Virus record (IMG/VR): IMGVR_UViG_3300030116_005613
Span: 1 to 29,599 of that record
Strand: one strand, 5' to 3'
Source of the DNA: a virus
Length of the DNA: 29,599 nt
The notes below the pieces were generated by a model. It saw only the letters and a program-made list of their open reading frames with translations. It searched no databases and was not told where the DNA came from. Shown here in pieces: positions 1-9,019 of this stretch. How positions within the stretch are numbered: the stretch's first letter is position 1; every line of letters starts with the position of its first letter. The position numbers and the translations under genes are program-made.

Positions 1-82
1 TTACAAATTTAAGTACAACAGAAGATATAAAACTAGCATTTGTAACAACAAATACTAATTATCAAGTAACATTACGTTCGGG
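1..82. repeat. Terminal direct repeat, left copy (contig circularity)
   Basis: Bases 1-82 match 29518-29599. The first 79 are identical, base 80 is g against a at 29597, and the last two match again. The repeat lies inside a gene whose reading frame stays open across the join, so it most likely marks a circular or circularly permuted assembly rather than a gene-free packaging terminus. The single mismatch is a synonymous serine change (TCG/TCA). Confidence 0.9.
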
Positions 83-236
83 TACATCACACGTATTATT
101 CCAAGCAGAAAATGGTGCTATTGGTGAAACTGATACAACACCTGCATTTGGTACATTAGAAGATATTACAAGTGTACAAGTTAGACCATCAGGTTCAGCT
201 GATGTACAAGTAGAAATATTTGCAGGGCTTGTATAA
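1..236 (+). CDS. Virion-associated protein, 3' part of the gene that starts at 29304
   Basis: This is the C-terminal part of a gene cut by the contig ends. The first complete codon begins at base 3 and the stop is TAA at 234-236, which shares its last base with the ATG of the next gene. Joined to 29304-29517 through the terminal repeat, it gives a 149-residue protein rich in Thr, Ser and Val. I see no signal peptide, membrane segment or catalytic motif. The sequence looks like a compact beta-rich protein, ending in alternating polar and hydrophobic strands (SADVQVEIFAGLV). It sits between a conserved protein of unknown function and an HK97 gp10-like neck protein, within the tail genes downstream of the terminase. 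A small virion or tail protein is likely; the precise role is unknown. Confidence 0.85.
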   Translation, partial: TNLSTTEDIKLAFVTTNTNYQVTLRSGTSHVLFQAENGAIGETDTTPAFGTLEDITSVQVRPSGSADVQVEIFAGLV

Positions 237-793
237 TGAAATTAACCAATTTAGAAAGATATTTACAAAGCTATGGTAAATATGTTGTGCAACAAAGTAG
301 AACAAATTTAACCAAAGCAAAAAAAAATGTCAGTAAAGATTTGTACAATTCTATAAGATACAAAGTTGAATTTGTTAATGGAGAATTTAGTATTGATTTT
401 TATATGAATGATTATGGAATGTATGTGGATAAAGGTGTAAGTGGTAAAAGCAAGATACAAGATTATGTAAATTATGATAATAAAAAAGTTGAAAGTCCAT
501 TTAAATATACAACAAAGGGACCCCCAATAGACATACTTTCTAAATGGATAAAAGCAAGAGGTATAAAACCAACAGGATTTAAACGTGGACGTTCTACAAA
601 AACAGGACAATATATATCTGGTTTTGCATATTTAATAAGTAGAAAAATATTAAGAGAAGGAATAAAAAGCACAAGTTTTTTTCAAAGACCTTTAAATTTA
701 GCAACAAGAAAATTTGGTGTTGGTATATTAAGAGCTTTTAGAGAAGATATAATAACAGTATTTAGTAAAGAAATTAAAACAAGCGTACAGTAA
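236..793 (+). CDS. HK97 gp10-like neck/tail-completion protein
   Basis: This 185-residue protein resembles the HK97 gp10-like family, whose members join head and tail or complete the tail. It opens with a helical, basic segment (LERYLQSYGKYVVQQSRTN), followed by a strand region with MYVDKGVSGK, a spacing typical of this family. A GPPIDILSKWIKARGI helix comes next, and then the segment with FAYLISRKILREGI and FFQRPLN. The length fits the family. The ATG overlaps the previous stop by one base (TAATG), and its own TAA overlaps the next ATG the same way, which suggests translational coupling in a late operon. It sits directly before the distal tail genes. The assignment rests on recognised sequence pattern only; a role as a tail-terminator partner would also fit. 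Confidence 0.65.
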   Translation: MKLTNLERYLQSYGKYVVQQSRTNLTKAKKNVSKDLYNSIRYKVEFVNGEFSIDFYMNDYGMYVDKGVSGKSKIQDYVNYDNKKVESPFKYTTKGPPIDILSKWIKARGIKPTGFKRGRSTKTGQYISGFAYLISRKILREGIKSTSFFQRPLNLATRKFGVGILRAFREDIITVFSKEIKTSVQ

Positions 794-2304
794 TGGCAAC
801 AATAGAGTTAAAACAACAACCTAAATTAAATCCATTTCCTGCAACACAAGATGTAATTTTTGCAGTATCTGAAAATAATATAGTAGCAAATAATACAAAA
901 GTAAAATTTATTGCAAATGTATATATAGATTGGAACAAAGCAAATTTAGGAACATCAGTAAGTTTAGTTGCAACATTAAAAACTACACCTAATAATGCAG
1001 GTATTGGTATGTTTGATTTGAGACCAATACTTGAAAGTTATGTAAATAGCGATAATATTCCTGAACACGCAATTGATCCTCAATATTTAATAATTCCAGG
1101 ATTTAACAATGGACAACCAAGATTTAAAACAAGTGTATATGCAAACAACAATCAATTTCCAATACATTTAATAGATAAATATAGTTGTGCAAAGCATACA
1201 ATTAAATGGTTAAAAGTTAAATTTCAAATAGAATATTTAGGTGCAGATGCAAGTGAACCAAACGAAGTAAGTGTTGACACAGATTTTTTATTTACAGGTT
1301 CATATTTATATTATAATGGATATTTAAGTAAACAAGATGTTTTAGATGTAGGTACATACAGTAATAATTTTGGTTGGAATTTAGAAAAAGCAGGTTTTGA
1401 TTTAGCAGGTAACACTATAAGTTATATACAAAATTCGCCAACATCTAAATTTTTAACTAATTGCCCAACAATACAATATGCAAGATTAAGTGATTATGGT
1501 ACTATTGCAACATTTAATACAATGGACAGAAGTTTTACAACAGGTGCCCCTCAAAGTGGAACGTGTAGAGTAGATTATATAGAAATTAAAATGTATAATA
1601 GTGCAAATGCACAAATAGGTAGTACAATACAAGTTGACAATTTAAATACAACAGGTGGTTATCATAATAAAGAAGATTATGCACTAACCAAATATTTATT
1701 TGCAGGTGTTTATCCTGCGAATTTAAGAGGTTGGAGTACAGATTTTCAAGGACAATTAAATAATATTAGTTATTATACAGTACAAGCGTTTGGAGCTAAT
1801 CATACAGCAATAACACAAATATATACTATAAATATAATTTGTCAAAGTAGTTTTGGGTATGAAGGAATTAGATTAGCGTGGTTAAATAAATTTGGTGCTT
1901 GGGATTATTACACGTTTAATCAAAGATCAGTACGTTCTATAAATACAAGCAAAAAACAATATACACAAAATTATGGTTCATGGAATAAAGAAGTATATCG
2001 TCCACATGGATATAAGGGTGGTATGAAAAATTTTAGAGTTGATGCGAAAGAAAGTATTAAAATAAATACTGATTATTTAAATGATTTAGAAAGCTCATGG
2101 ATGCAAGAATTAATAAATAGTCCAGAAGTATATATTATTAACGAATATTCTGCAGATGATACACCAGGAATAATTAACAAATATGTAGAACCTGTAATAT
2201 TGAAAAGCACTAATTACACAAGAAAAACAAAAGCTAATGATAAGTTAATACAATACACTTTTGATTTAGAACGTAACGCAAACCAAAGAACACAAGCAGT
2301 ATAA
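793..2304 (+). CDS. Distal tail-like protein (baseplate/tail tip)
   Basis: This 503-residue protein has no transmembrane segment or signal peptide. The clearest recognisable stretch is near residues 355-375 (IRLAWLNKFGAWDYYTF), followed by SVRSINTSKKQYTQNYG and a C-terminal part with ESSWMQELINSPEVYI. This pattern is familiar from large tail proteins of phages infecting Bacteroidota, where the gene lies just before the tail hub, and it is reminiscent of distal tail proteins. An N-terminal beta-rich part (residues 1-160) ends in a WLKVKFQIEYLG strand. It is followed by the large hub protein with only one base between the genes, and preceded by a TAATG overlap. I infer that it forms the tail tip or baseplate ring. 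It could instead be a tail-side host-recognition protein. Confidence 0.6.
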   Translation: MATIELKQQPKLNPFPATQDVIFAVSENNIVANNTKVKFIANVYIDWNKANLGTSVSLVATLKTTPNNAGIGMFDLRPILESYVNSDNIPEHAIDPQYLIIPGFNNGQPRFKTSVYANNNQFPIHLIDKYSCAKHTIKWLKVKFQIEYLGADASEPNEVSVDTDFLFTGSYLYYNGYLSKQDVLDVGTYSNNFGWNLEKAGFDLAGNTISYIQNSPTSKFLTNCPTIQYARLSDYGTIATFNTMDRSFTTGAPQSGTCRVDYIEIKMYNSANAQIGSTIQVDNLNTTGGYHNKEDYALTKYLFAGVYPANLRGWSTDFQGQLNNISYYTVQAFGANHTAITQIYTINIICQSSFGYEGIRLAWLNKFGAWDYYTFNQRSVRSINTSKKQYTQNYGSWNKEVYRPHGYKGGMKNFRVDAKESIKINTDYLNDLESSWMQELINSPEVYIINEYSADDTPGIINKYVEPVILKSTNYTRKTKANDKLIQYTFDLERNANQRTQAV

Positions 2305-2305
2305 A

Positions 2306-5182
2306 ATGAGTACACAGTTAATATTATACCCACAAGATTACAATGGATATTCTTTTACTAATGTACATCAATTAAATGATTACTTAGCTAATAAATCATT
2401 TGCATTCCAACCAATAAATACTATTGATATATCTGCATTTGGTTATCCATACGCATTAAGTTTATTTTCTACACAACCATCAATTGTTGGAAATTTTAGA
2501 TTGTTTTATACAGGTACAGCAACATCAACATTCAGTTCAACAACTGCACCTACAATAAGTAATGGTGATTTAACATTAACATCTTCTGCATTAGGAGTTA
2601 CAGCTGAGGGTTCACGTTCTGGATTTTATCAAAAAATGAGTACATCAGTTGTTGGACAACAATATTTGTTAACTATAAACCATTCAGCATTACCAACAGG
2701 TAGTATTATGCAAATAGGAGTTGTTGGAAATAGTCCATTAAATTGGGATAATAATTATGTAGGTACAGTTGGTAATATTCCAACACAATTTCACACAACA
2801 GGTAATACAAGCACAACATTAAGTTTTACTGCACAAAGCACAATATCACATATAGTTGTAACATATTTAAATGCAAATGCAACATCAATTACTATTTCAA
2901 GTTGTACTGTTACAGAAGAACCAAGTACAGTACCTGTATTAGCAGAAGATTTAAATGATGGACAAGTTATTTGTGATATTTACGAAGAAGAAGATATACC
3001 ACTAACATTAAGTATTGACAACTTTAAAAACGCAATAGAACAAACACAAAGTTATTCCAAAGATTTTGATTTACCTGCAACAAAAAGAAATAATAAAATA
3101 TTTACACACATTTTTGACGTACAAAAAACAATAGAGAATGTTTTTGATTTTAATCCATACGTTAAAACAAAAGCAGTTTTAAAACAAAATGGATTAGTAA
3201 TATTTGAAGGTTCGTTAAGATTAATAAATATAAAAGACAATAAAGGTGAAATAAGTTATAATGTAAATTTATTTTCAGAAGCAATTGTATTAAAAGAAGT
3301 TTTAGAAGGTAGAACAATAGCAAATCTAAATTTACAAGAATTAAATCATGCTTATAATTATGATAATATTGTAAATAGTTGGGAAGGAATATTGCAAGTA
3401 CAAAATGCATTAGCACCAGATAGTTTTGCTAAAAATAGTGCATCAAGTTTTACTACAAATGTAATAAAATATCCTTTTTGTGATTGGACAGGTGAAATAG
3501 ATTGTACAGGTAGTAAACCAGAAATAAGTAGATTAGAAGATGCATTTCGTCCATGGATTAGCATAAAATATTTACTCGATAATATTGCAAGAGCAAGTGG
3601 TTACAATTTTAAATCTGAATTTTTTGATAGTGCAGAATTTAGTAAATTGTATATGGATTTTAATTGGGGAAGTGAAGATGGACCCACAGAATTTACACAT
3701 ACAGGAAAAGCAATATATCATGACGACCATGGAAACCATTATGCAGGTACAAGTGCAACAACGTGGGTTTGGGTGCATGATGCAACAGATAGTTTTGATG
3801 CAGATACAGGTTGGAGTTTATCAGCTAATAAATTTACAGCACAACAAACAAATACATATTATGAACTTAGTTGTCGTTGCAGTATTGTTAACACCTCTGG
3901 AAGCTCTGCAACAGTTAATTATATAAGATTTGTTCGAAAAAATGTAAGTGGTGTTTTTGGAACAGCAGGAAGTTTTGATTATTTTCAAGAAGTTACAAAT
4001 GAAACAATACCAGATGGAGTTATTTGGCAATATACTGCAAGTGTTTTAAATCCTATTCCATTAGGTAAATCTGGTTCAGGTGCAGATGAATTATATATAG
4101 AATGGGAAAGTGATACAGCAACTGCATTAAGACAAAACAATTTATCACCAAGTACGTATGGTTCAGCTGAAAGTAGAATTTATGGAACAGTTTACAACAA
4201 TGCAGAATATTTAGAAAGTTCAATTTTTAATACAAAAAGAGGTGAAATAAAACAATGGGATTTTATAAAAGGTATAATGACAATGTTTAATTTGATTGCA
4301 ATGCCAGACCCTACAAATGCTAACAATATAATATTTGAACCATATCCAGATATGTTTGTGGTAGATACAGCAGGAACAACATTAGCAGAACGTAGTATAA
4401 AACATGATTGGACAGATAAAATAGATATATCAAACATAATTTTAGAACCATTGCAATTATCAAGATTTGTAAAATTTAAATATAAATTTGATGAAAATGA
4501 TTACTCATTAAATCAATATAAAAATGCATCACAGGGTTTTGAATATGGAAGTTATGAGTTTGATGGTTCAACTGCAATTTTAAGTGCTAATCAAGTTAGC
4601 AATTTATTAGGACAAGATGAAATAGTTGCAGAACCATTTAGTGCAACAATTATAAAACCAATACAAGATCTATTTCCAAATTTTGTTATACCTGTAATTT
4701 ATGGAAGTTCAGATGATGGATTAGAATTTTCAGCAATTGACAATGAACCTAGAATATTATACAATAATGGTAGAATAGATAATTATCAAGGTGCATCAAT
4801 AGATTATGTAGTTCCTGGTCAAAATGGTGTTGCTGGTGGTACAAAAACAGAATATTTACAATTTTCACATTTTAATCCAACTTTACCATGTGATAATACG
4901 TCTTATGATTATAATTTTGGTTCATGTCCATTATTTCCAAACGTTGCAGGTAATACTATGCCAGTAAACAATTTGTACATGATATATCATGCACCATATT
5001 ACAATGAGTTGTATGATGTTAACACAAGAGTTATGAAAGCAAAAGTATATTTAAATGCATCAGATATAAACACGTTTGATTTTAGAGATAAAGTAATGAT
5101 AAAGAACAAAGTATATAGAGTAAACAAAATTGAGTACACTCCAAATGGAATGTCAAAAGTAGAATTTATATTATTACCATAA
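2306..5182 (+). CDS. Large tail hub / baseplate protein with carbohydrate-binding-like inserts
   Basis: At 958 residues this is the largest protein in the window. Residues from about 210 to 345 carry the pattern EDIPLTLSIDNFKNAIEQTQ, then SKDFDLPATKRNNKIF, FNPYVKTKAVL, IFEGSLRLI and YNVNLFSEAI. That series is characteristic of tail hub/baseplate proteins of Bacteroidota phages. The C-terminus (MKAKVYLNASDINTFDFRDK, then NKVYRVNKIEYTPNGMSKVEF) is the usual end of the same family. Residues 1-210 form an extra N-terminal region with a jelly-roll-like pattern (GQQYLLTINHSALPTGSIMQ), and a second such region lies near residues 480-610; both could bind surface glycans. It lies between the distal tail-like gene and a fibre-like gene, and its stop overlaps the next ATG by one base. 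The family pattern is seen; the carbohydrate-binding role is inference. Confidence 0.65.
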   Translation: MSTQLILYPQDYNGYSFTNVHQLNDYLANKSFAFQPINTIDISAFGYPYALSLFSTQPSIVGNFRLFYTGTATSTFSSTTAPTISNGDLTLTSSALGVTAEGSRSGFYQKMSTSVVGQQYLLTINHSALPTGSIMQIGVVGNSPLNWDNNYVGTVGNIPTQFHTTGNTSTTLSFTAQSTISHIVVTYLNANATSITISSCTVTEEPSTVPVLAEDLNDGQVICDIYEEEDIPLTLSIDNFKNAIEQTQSYSKDFDLPATKRNNKIFTHIFDVQKTIENVFDFNPYVKTKAVLKQNGLVIFEGSLRLINIKDNKGEISYNVNLFSEAIVLKEVLEGRTIANLNLQELNHAYNYDNIVNSWEGILQVQNALAPDSFAKNSASSFTTNVIKYPFCDWTGEIDCTGSKPEISRLEDAFRPWISIKYLLDNIARASGYNFKSEFFDSAEFSKLYMDFNWGSEDGPTEFTHTGKAIYHDDHGNHYAGTSATTWVWVHDATDSFDADTGWSLSANKFTAQQTNTYYELSCRCSIVNTSGSSATVNYIRFVRKNVSGVFGTAGSFDYFQEVTNETIPDGVIWQYTASVLNPIPLGKSGSGADELYIEWESDTATALRQNNLSPSTYGSAESRIYGTVYNNAEYLESSIFNTKRGEIKQWDFIKGIMTMFNLIAMPDPTNANNIIFEPYPDMFVVDTAGTTLAERSIKHDWTDKIDISNIILEPLQLSRFVKFKYKFDENDYSLNQYKNASQGFEYGSYEFDGSTAILSANQVSNLLGQDEIVAEPFSATIIKPIQDLFPNFVIPVIYGSSDDGLEFSAIDNEPRILYNNGRIDNYQGASIDYVVPGQNGVAGGTKTEYLQFSHFNPTLPCDNTSYDYNFGSCPLFPNVAGNTMPVNNLYMIYHAPYYNELYDVNTRVMKAKVYLNASDINTFDFRDKVMIKNKVYRVNKIEYTPNGMSKVEFILLP

Positions 5183-6072
5183 TGAGTAAAACAATATTAA
5201 AAAAAAGAGGTTTTGTGTTAACACCACATTCTGTTGATGAAACAGGATTAGTAACATTTACAGATGGAACAACAACAGATTTGTTTGCCGATCAAAAAAC
5301 TTGTGAAGCGTATGGTTATAAATATAACGTTGCAACAGGAACGTGTAGTGCATTTGTAAATAAATTTAATATATTAAATGCAACAAGAAGTAAAAACAAA
5401 CAAATTTTAGGAGTAAACAACAGTATTGAAAATTTTTCACAAAACAATTTAGTTGTGGGTGCAAACAATACTAATAAAAGTTACAATTGCAACACTTTTT
5501 TATTAGGAAGTGAACATGAAACAGTAACAGGTATAAAAAATTCAGCTGTAATTGGTGGTACACGTGCAAAATTAACAAGACAAAGTGAAGTATCAATAGG
5601 TGGTGGTGTACGTGCAATATCAGATAGTACAAATGCAGTAACATTTAACAGTAGAAGAAAAACATCTACAATAGAATTATCATGTGTTACAATAGATAAT
5701 ACTGCAACTAATATGACAATACAAGGCGATGGAGAAAGTTTTATAAATGTAGAAAATAATTCTATAATTGGATATGATATATATATAACACGTTTAGAGC
5801 TTGGTGGTACATCTGGAGTTGCAGGAAATTATTCATATCGTAATATTAGAGGTGCAGTAAAAATAAATCAAGTTGGTGTTATGTCTTTTGTAGTAGGTTT
5901 TAGTAGAAATATAGCAAAAGTAGGTGTAAATGGAACTTGTATAATGGCAGATAGCACAACAGGTGGTGTACCATCTATTAGTGTAAACGTACAAGATAGA
6001 AATAACGTACAAAATTTATGGAGTGCGTCAGTTACACTACATGAGGTAATAAGTGAAACAAATATAGTATAA
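5182..6072 (+). CDS. Tail fibre-like / receptor-binding candidate
   Basis: This 296-residue protein starts with a short Cys-containing domain (residues about 10-65, with FADQKTCEAYGYKYNVATGT). It continues with repeated short units of a YadA-head or beta-helix type: ILGVNNSIE, LVVGANNTN, FLLGSEHETVTGI, SAVIGGTRAKLT, VSIGGGVRAIS. Such solenoid-forming Val/Ile-Gly-x-Asn repeats are common in trimeric fibres. The C-terminal third (residues 170-296) is a beta-rich domain without recognised motif, possibly the receptor-binding head. Its position directly after the tail hub and before the tape measure supports a tail location. No catalytic residues stand out. It might also be a fibre chaperone-like tip protein; the fibre call is based on repeats and context. 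Confidence 0.5.
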   Translation: MSKTILKKRGFVLTPHSVDETGLVTFTDGTTTDLFADQKTCEAYGYKYNVATGTCSAFVNKFNILNATRSKNKQILGVNNSIENFSQNNLVVGANNTNKSYNCNTFLLGSEHETVTGIKNSAVIGGTRAKLTRQSEVSIGGGVRAISDSTNAVTFNSRRKTSTIELSCVTIDNTATNMTIQGDGESFINVENNSIIGYDIYITRLELGGTSGVAGNYSYRNIRGAVKINQVGVMSFVVGFSRNIAKVGVNGTCIMADSTTGGVPSISVNVQDRNNVQNLWSASVTLHEVISETNIV

Positions 6073-6075
6073 AAT

Positions 6076-7512
6076 ATGGCAGGAAAAACAGAAACATTAA
6101 CCTTAAAAGTGCAATCCGATATTGGTGCAACAACTAAAGATGTACAAGGATTAGCAAGTGAATTTAAAATAATGGGAGTATCGTTAAACACTCTTAAAAG
6201 TAGTTTTGCATCAATGGGTAAAATTGCTAAGGCATCATTTGCAACAATTACTAAAGGTATAATGTCAACAGGAATTGGAGCATTACTAATTGCTTTTGGT
6301 AGTTTAGTAACATTTTTAACAAAAACAAAAAAAGGTGCAGAGCTTTTAGAAGTTGCATTTGCAGGTATAAGTGCAACATTTAATGTATTAGTTGACAGGG
6401 TAAGTAAATTTGGTGGTGCAATTGTGAAACTATTCCAAGGAGATACTAAAGGAGCGTTACAAGACGTAAAAAGTAGTTTTGTTGGTATTGGTGATGAAAT
6501 AAGACAAGATACGAAAGATGCAATAGCTTTAAAACAAGCATTTGTAAATTTAAGAGATAGTCAAAGAGAATTAAATGTTGAAACTGCAAGACAACGAGCA
6601 GAAATAGAAAGGTTAAAATTAATTGCAGAAGATGTTACGAAATCAGAGCAAGAAAGATTGGAAGCAGCTCAATCAGCTTTTAATATAGAAAACAAATTAT
6701 TAGATAGAAGGGTTGCAAATGCACGTGAAAATTTACGTATAATACAAGAAGAAAATGCAATTGGGCAAAGTATGGCAGAAGATTTAGATAAAGAAGCACA
6801 AGCAGAAATAGATTTGTTTAATATACAAGCAGAAAGTACAACAAAACAAATAGAATTAAATAACAAAATAAATGCAATAAAAAAAGAAGCAGAAACAAAA
6901 AGACAACAAGAGCTTGACGATTTAAAAAAATTAGATGAACACCAAACTGAATATTTGAAAAGAATACCTGTATTAACACAAGAAAGTAATAATGAAATTA
7001 TTAAATCTAATTATGAAGTGGAGTTAAATAGGAAAAAAGACGATGAAACAGATAAAAAAAGAAAAAAAATGATGCGAGATTTTGGTAAAAGTATGGCATT
7101 ATCTGGTTTGGAAATAGTTAAACAAACAGCAGGTGAAGGTTCACGTTTATCGAAACAAGTAGCAATAGCACAAGCAACAATAAGTGGTGGTGAAGCAGTA
7201 TTAAACGCATTTAAAACAGCGTCTGATAGTCCATTTAACACTCTCATACCTGGCTATAATTTTATACAAGCAGGATTGGCTGCCACTTTTGCTGCGATAC
7301 AAGTTGATAGAATTATTAGTGGAAGTAAACCAGACGCAAGTGCAGGAAGTGGTGGTGGAGAAAGTGCATCCCCACGTCCAAGTTTGGTTAGTGGTGCATT
7401 CGATTTAAGTGGTGTTGATGCTCCTGAACCTGTACAAGCGTTTGTTGTTACCGATGACGTTTCACAAAGTCAAGACAAATTATCAACAATTAGAAGAAGA
7501 AGTACAATATAA
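6076..7512 (+). CDS. Tail tape measure protein
   Basis: The tape measure protein sets tail length and is packed inside the tail tube. This 478-residue protein shows the expected plan. An N-terminal segment is followed by a hydrophobic stretch at residues 61-82 (GIMSTGIGALLIAFGSLVTF), then a long charged coiled coil from about 150 to 340 rich in Glu, Lys, Arg and Gln. A Gly/Ala-rich C-terminal hydrophobic region lies at about 364-413 (TISGGEAVLNAF, then AGLAATFAAIQVDRI). The C-terminal pattern is common in Bacteroidota phage tape measures. It is short for the family; at the usual rule of about 0.15 nm per residue it would predict a tail near 70 nm. It starts three bases after the preceding stop. 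A membrane-remodelling role during DNA entry is possible but not shown. Confidence 0.75.
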   Translation: MAGKTETLTLKVQSDIGATTKDVQGLASEFKIMGVSLNTLKSSFASMGKIAKASFATITKGIMSTGIGALLIAFGSLVTFLTKTKKGAELLEVAFAGISATFNVLVDRVSKFGGAIVKLFQGDTKGALQDVKSSFVGIGDEIRQDTKDAIALKQAFVNLRDSQRELNVETARQRAEIERLKLIAEDVTKSEQERLEAAQSAFNIENKLLDRRVANARENLRIIQEENAIGQSMAEDLDKEAQAEIDLFNIQAESTTKQIELNNKINAIKKEAETKRQQELDDLKKLDEHQTEYLKRIPVLTQESNNEIIKSNYEVELNRKKDDETDKKRKKMMRDFGKSMALSGLEIVKQTAGEGSRLSKQVAIAQATISGGEAVLNAFKTASDSPFNTLIPGYNFIQAGLAATFAAIQVDRIISGSKPDASAGSGGGESASPRPSLVSGAFDLSGVDAPEPVQAFVVTDDVSQSQDKLSTIRRRSTI

Positions 7513-7533
7513 AAAACAAATAAATAACAATTA

Positions 7534-7551
7534 AATATATTATATATTATG
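7534..7551 (+). promoter_or_regulatory. Partial copy of the late start-site motif
   Basis: The last 14 bases (TATTATATATTATG) are identical to the end of the 18-base motif found before the genes at 10715, 25899 and 27607; only the first four bases differ. The ATG of the protease gene forms the end of the motif, as in the exact copies. It lies in the 36-base gap after the tape measure gene, so it could start transcription of the head module. Confidence 0.4.
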
Positions 7552-8262
7552 CCATGTAAAAAATGTGAAAACGGAAAATATAAGCACGGAGAAACAGGAA
7601 ACTGTGAATACGATACAATAGAAGAATGTCGTGAAGCAAACAAAGATTATTATGAAGAAGAAAAAACAACAAAAATTGTTGAATTAGTAATTGAAGATAA
7701 TAATCAAGAATTAACAATAGATGCAATATCTTTGGTATCTGCACCTGCAATAGAACAAGATTTTGTGTTTTTTGGTAAAGATAAACACAATTTGACATTT
7801 GCAAAAGTAGATGAAGAAAAAAGAATGTTGGTTAGTCCTGCATTAATACCAAATAAACAAATATTTAGATATGACGCAAATACGGATAGTGAATATTACG
7901 TTTATTTTAGTCCAGAAACAGTTAGGCAAGCATCAGAACTATATTTAAAACACAATAACCATCATAAAGCAACTTATGAACATCAAGATAGAGTTGCAGG
8001 AGTATTGACAGTTGAAAGTTGGATAAAAGAAGGTGATATGGATAAATCAAAAATGTATGGTTTTGATTTGCCAAATGGCACATGGTTTGTCAAGATGCGT
8101 ATTGATAATAATGATTTGTGGAAAAAAATAAAAGCAGGAGAATTGAAGGGATTAAGTATTGAAGGGTTTTTTGTTGATCGTATGCAAAAAATGAGTGAAA
8201 GACAACCAACAAATCAAGAAATATTAAGTGCATTAAACGAAATAATACAAGAAATCAAATAA
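7549..8262 (+). CDS. Prohead serine protease (XkdF / Peptidase S78_2 type)
   Basis: This protease is expected to cleave scaffold and other head proteins during capsid maturation. The 237-residue protein carries the XkdF-like core from about residue 92 to 208. It begins with MLVSPALIPNKQIFRYD and YVYFSPETVRQASELYLK, then the His segment ATYEHQ (H145), WIKEGDMDKSKMYGF, and finally KGLSIEGFF with the likely nucleophile Ser (S203). His and Ser spaced like this match the herpesvirus-assemblin-like protease group. The N-terminus is unusual: MPCKKCENGKYKHGETGNCE, with a further Cys at about 27, looks like a small metal-binding knob. The gene precedes the acidic scaffold and the capsid gene, the classic order. 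The start is fixed by the upstream repeated motif that ends in this ATG. Confidence 0.8.
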   Translation: MPCKKCENGKYKHGETGNCEYDTIEECREANKDYYEEEKTTKIVELVIEDNNQELTIDAISLVSAPAIEQDFVFFGKDKHNLTFAKVDEEKRMLVSPALIPNKQIFRYDANTDSEYYVYFSPETVRQASELYLKHNNHHKATYEHQDRVAGVLTVESWIKEGDMDKSKMYGFDLPNGTWFVKMRIDNNDLWKKIKAGELKGLSIEGFFVDRMQKMSERQPTNQEILSALNEIIQEIK

Positions 8263-8272
8263 ACTATTAACT

Positions 8273-8286
8273 ATTCTATTATATTA
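8273..8286 (+). promoter_or_regulatory. Related late motif (displaced copy) before the scaffold gene
   Basis: TTCTATTATAT at 8274-8284 shares 11 bases with the core of the repeated late motif, but here the next start codon lies at 8300, some 14 bases further down. If the element is real, the different spacing argues for a promoter rather than a translation signal. In such AT-rich DNA an 11-base partial match is weak evidence. Confidence 0.25.
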
Positions 8287-8299
8287 AAAAAGTAAAACT

Positions 8300-8992
8300 A
8301 TGGATTTAAAATCACAAATCAAACAAGCACTAGGACTTGAAGATAAAATAAAACTAGAATATCAAGCTAAATTAGAAGATGGAACTATTGTTGTTTCAGA
8401 AGCTGATGCATTAGCAGAAGGTATTGATATTGCAGTTTTAACCGAAGATGGCAGTACAATTGCATTACCAGTTGGTACATATAAAACAGAAGATGGTGTA
8501 ATGTTCAAAGTAGAAGAAGAAGGTAAAGTTGCAGAAGTTATGGAAGCAGAAGAAGTTGAAGATGAAGTAGAAGAAACAGAAGAATTATCAAGTGAAGAAT
8601 TTAAACACAAGGAGGATCATAAGTATGCAGAAATTGAAGAAAGAATGACAAAATTGGAAGAAGCAATTGATGAACTTGTTAAAGAATTTGGAAAAGACAA
8701 AGAAAAAATGTCAGAAGAATTATCAGAAGAAACTGTTGAAACAACAGATGAAAAAAGTGATAGTCCAAAAACTGTTACAACTAAAACAACAGAAGTTGTA
8801 GAATTTTCAGCTGAGGATTTAATTGCAGAACTTAAAGCAGAAAACGAAAAATTAAAAGTGCAATTATCAGAAAGTCCTGCAGATGTTCCTGTTAATACAA
8901 ACAAATTTAGTTCAGATAAAAAAGAGTTAAGTAGAAAAGATTATAATAAACTTTCTAAACAAGAAAAGTTTTTATATAATTTAAATAAATAA
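8300..8992 (+). CDS. Capsid scaffold protein (acidic coiled coil)
   Basis: This 230-residue, strongly acidic protein lies between the protease and the major capsid gene, the usual place of a scaffold. Residues 75-100 are nearly all Glu, Val and Asp (VMEAEEVEDEVEETEEL). A coiled coil with heptad-like pattern follows at about 110-145 (AEIEERMTKLEEAIDELVKEF), and a second helix is near 172-192 (DLIAELKAENEKLKVQLSES). The C-terminus turns basic (SSDKKELSRKDYNKLSKQEKFLYNLNK), as expected for the capsid-binding tail of a scaffold. The N-terminal part (LEYQAKLEDGTIVVSE, then GTYKTEDGVMFKVEEEG) looks like a small beta domain seen in Bacteroidota phage scaffold proteins. The protease encoded just upstream probably degrades it during maturation. 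Confidence 0.65.
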   Translation: MDLKSQIKQALGLEDKIKLEYQAKLEDGTIVVSEADALAEGIDIAVLTEDGSTIALPVGTYKTEDGVMFKVEEEGKVAEVMEAEEVEDEVEETEELSSEEFKHKEDHKYAEIEERMTKLEEAIDELVKEFGKDKEKMSEELSEETVETTDEKSDSPKTVTTKTTEVVEFSAEDLIAELKAENEKLKVQLSESPADVPVNTNKFSSDKKELSRKDYNKLSKQEKFLYNLNK

Positions 8993-9019
8993 AAATAGTA
9001 ATAATTAAAAAATAAAAAA

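Noticed and set aside
424-432. TGTGGATAA, an exact DnaA-box complement
   Set aside because: Single copy inside the gp10-like gene, far from replication genes; a lone 9-mer can occur by chance.
308-610. Minus-strand frames in several genes (for example here and at 7547-7804, 23386-23688, 23867-24149)
   Set aside because: They are antisense shadows with Phe/Leu/Ile/His-rich products, no gaps for promoters and no recognised motif.
3585-3926. Plus-strand frame of 113 codons inside the tail hub gene
   Set aside because: It lies wholly within the well-supported hub gene in another frame, and its product is a low-complexity Gln/Ile/Met mix caused by the AT-rich codons of the real gene.
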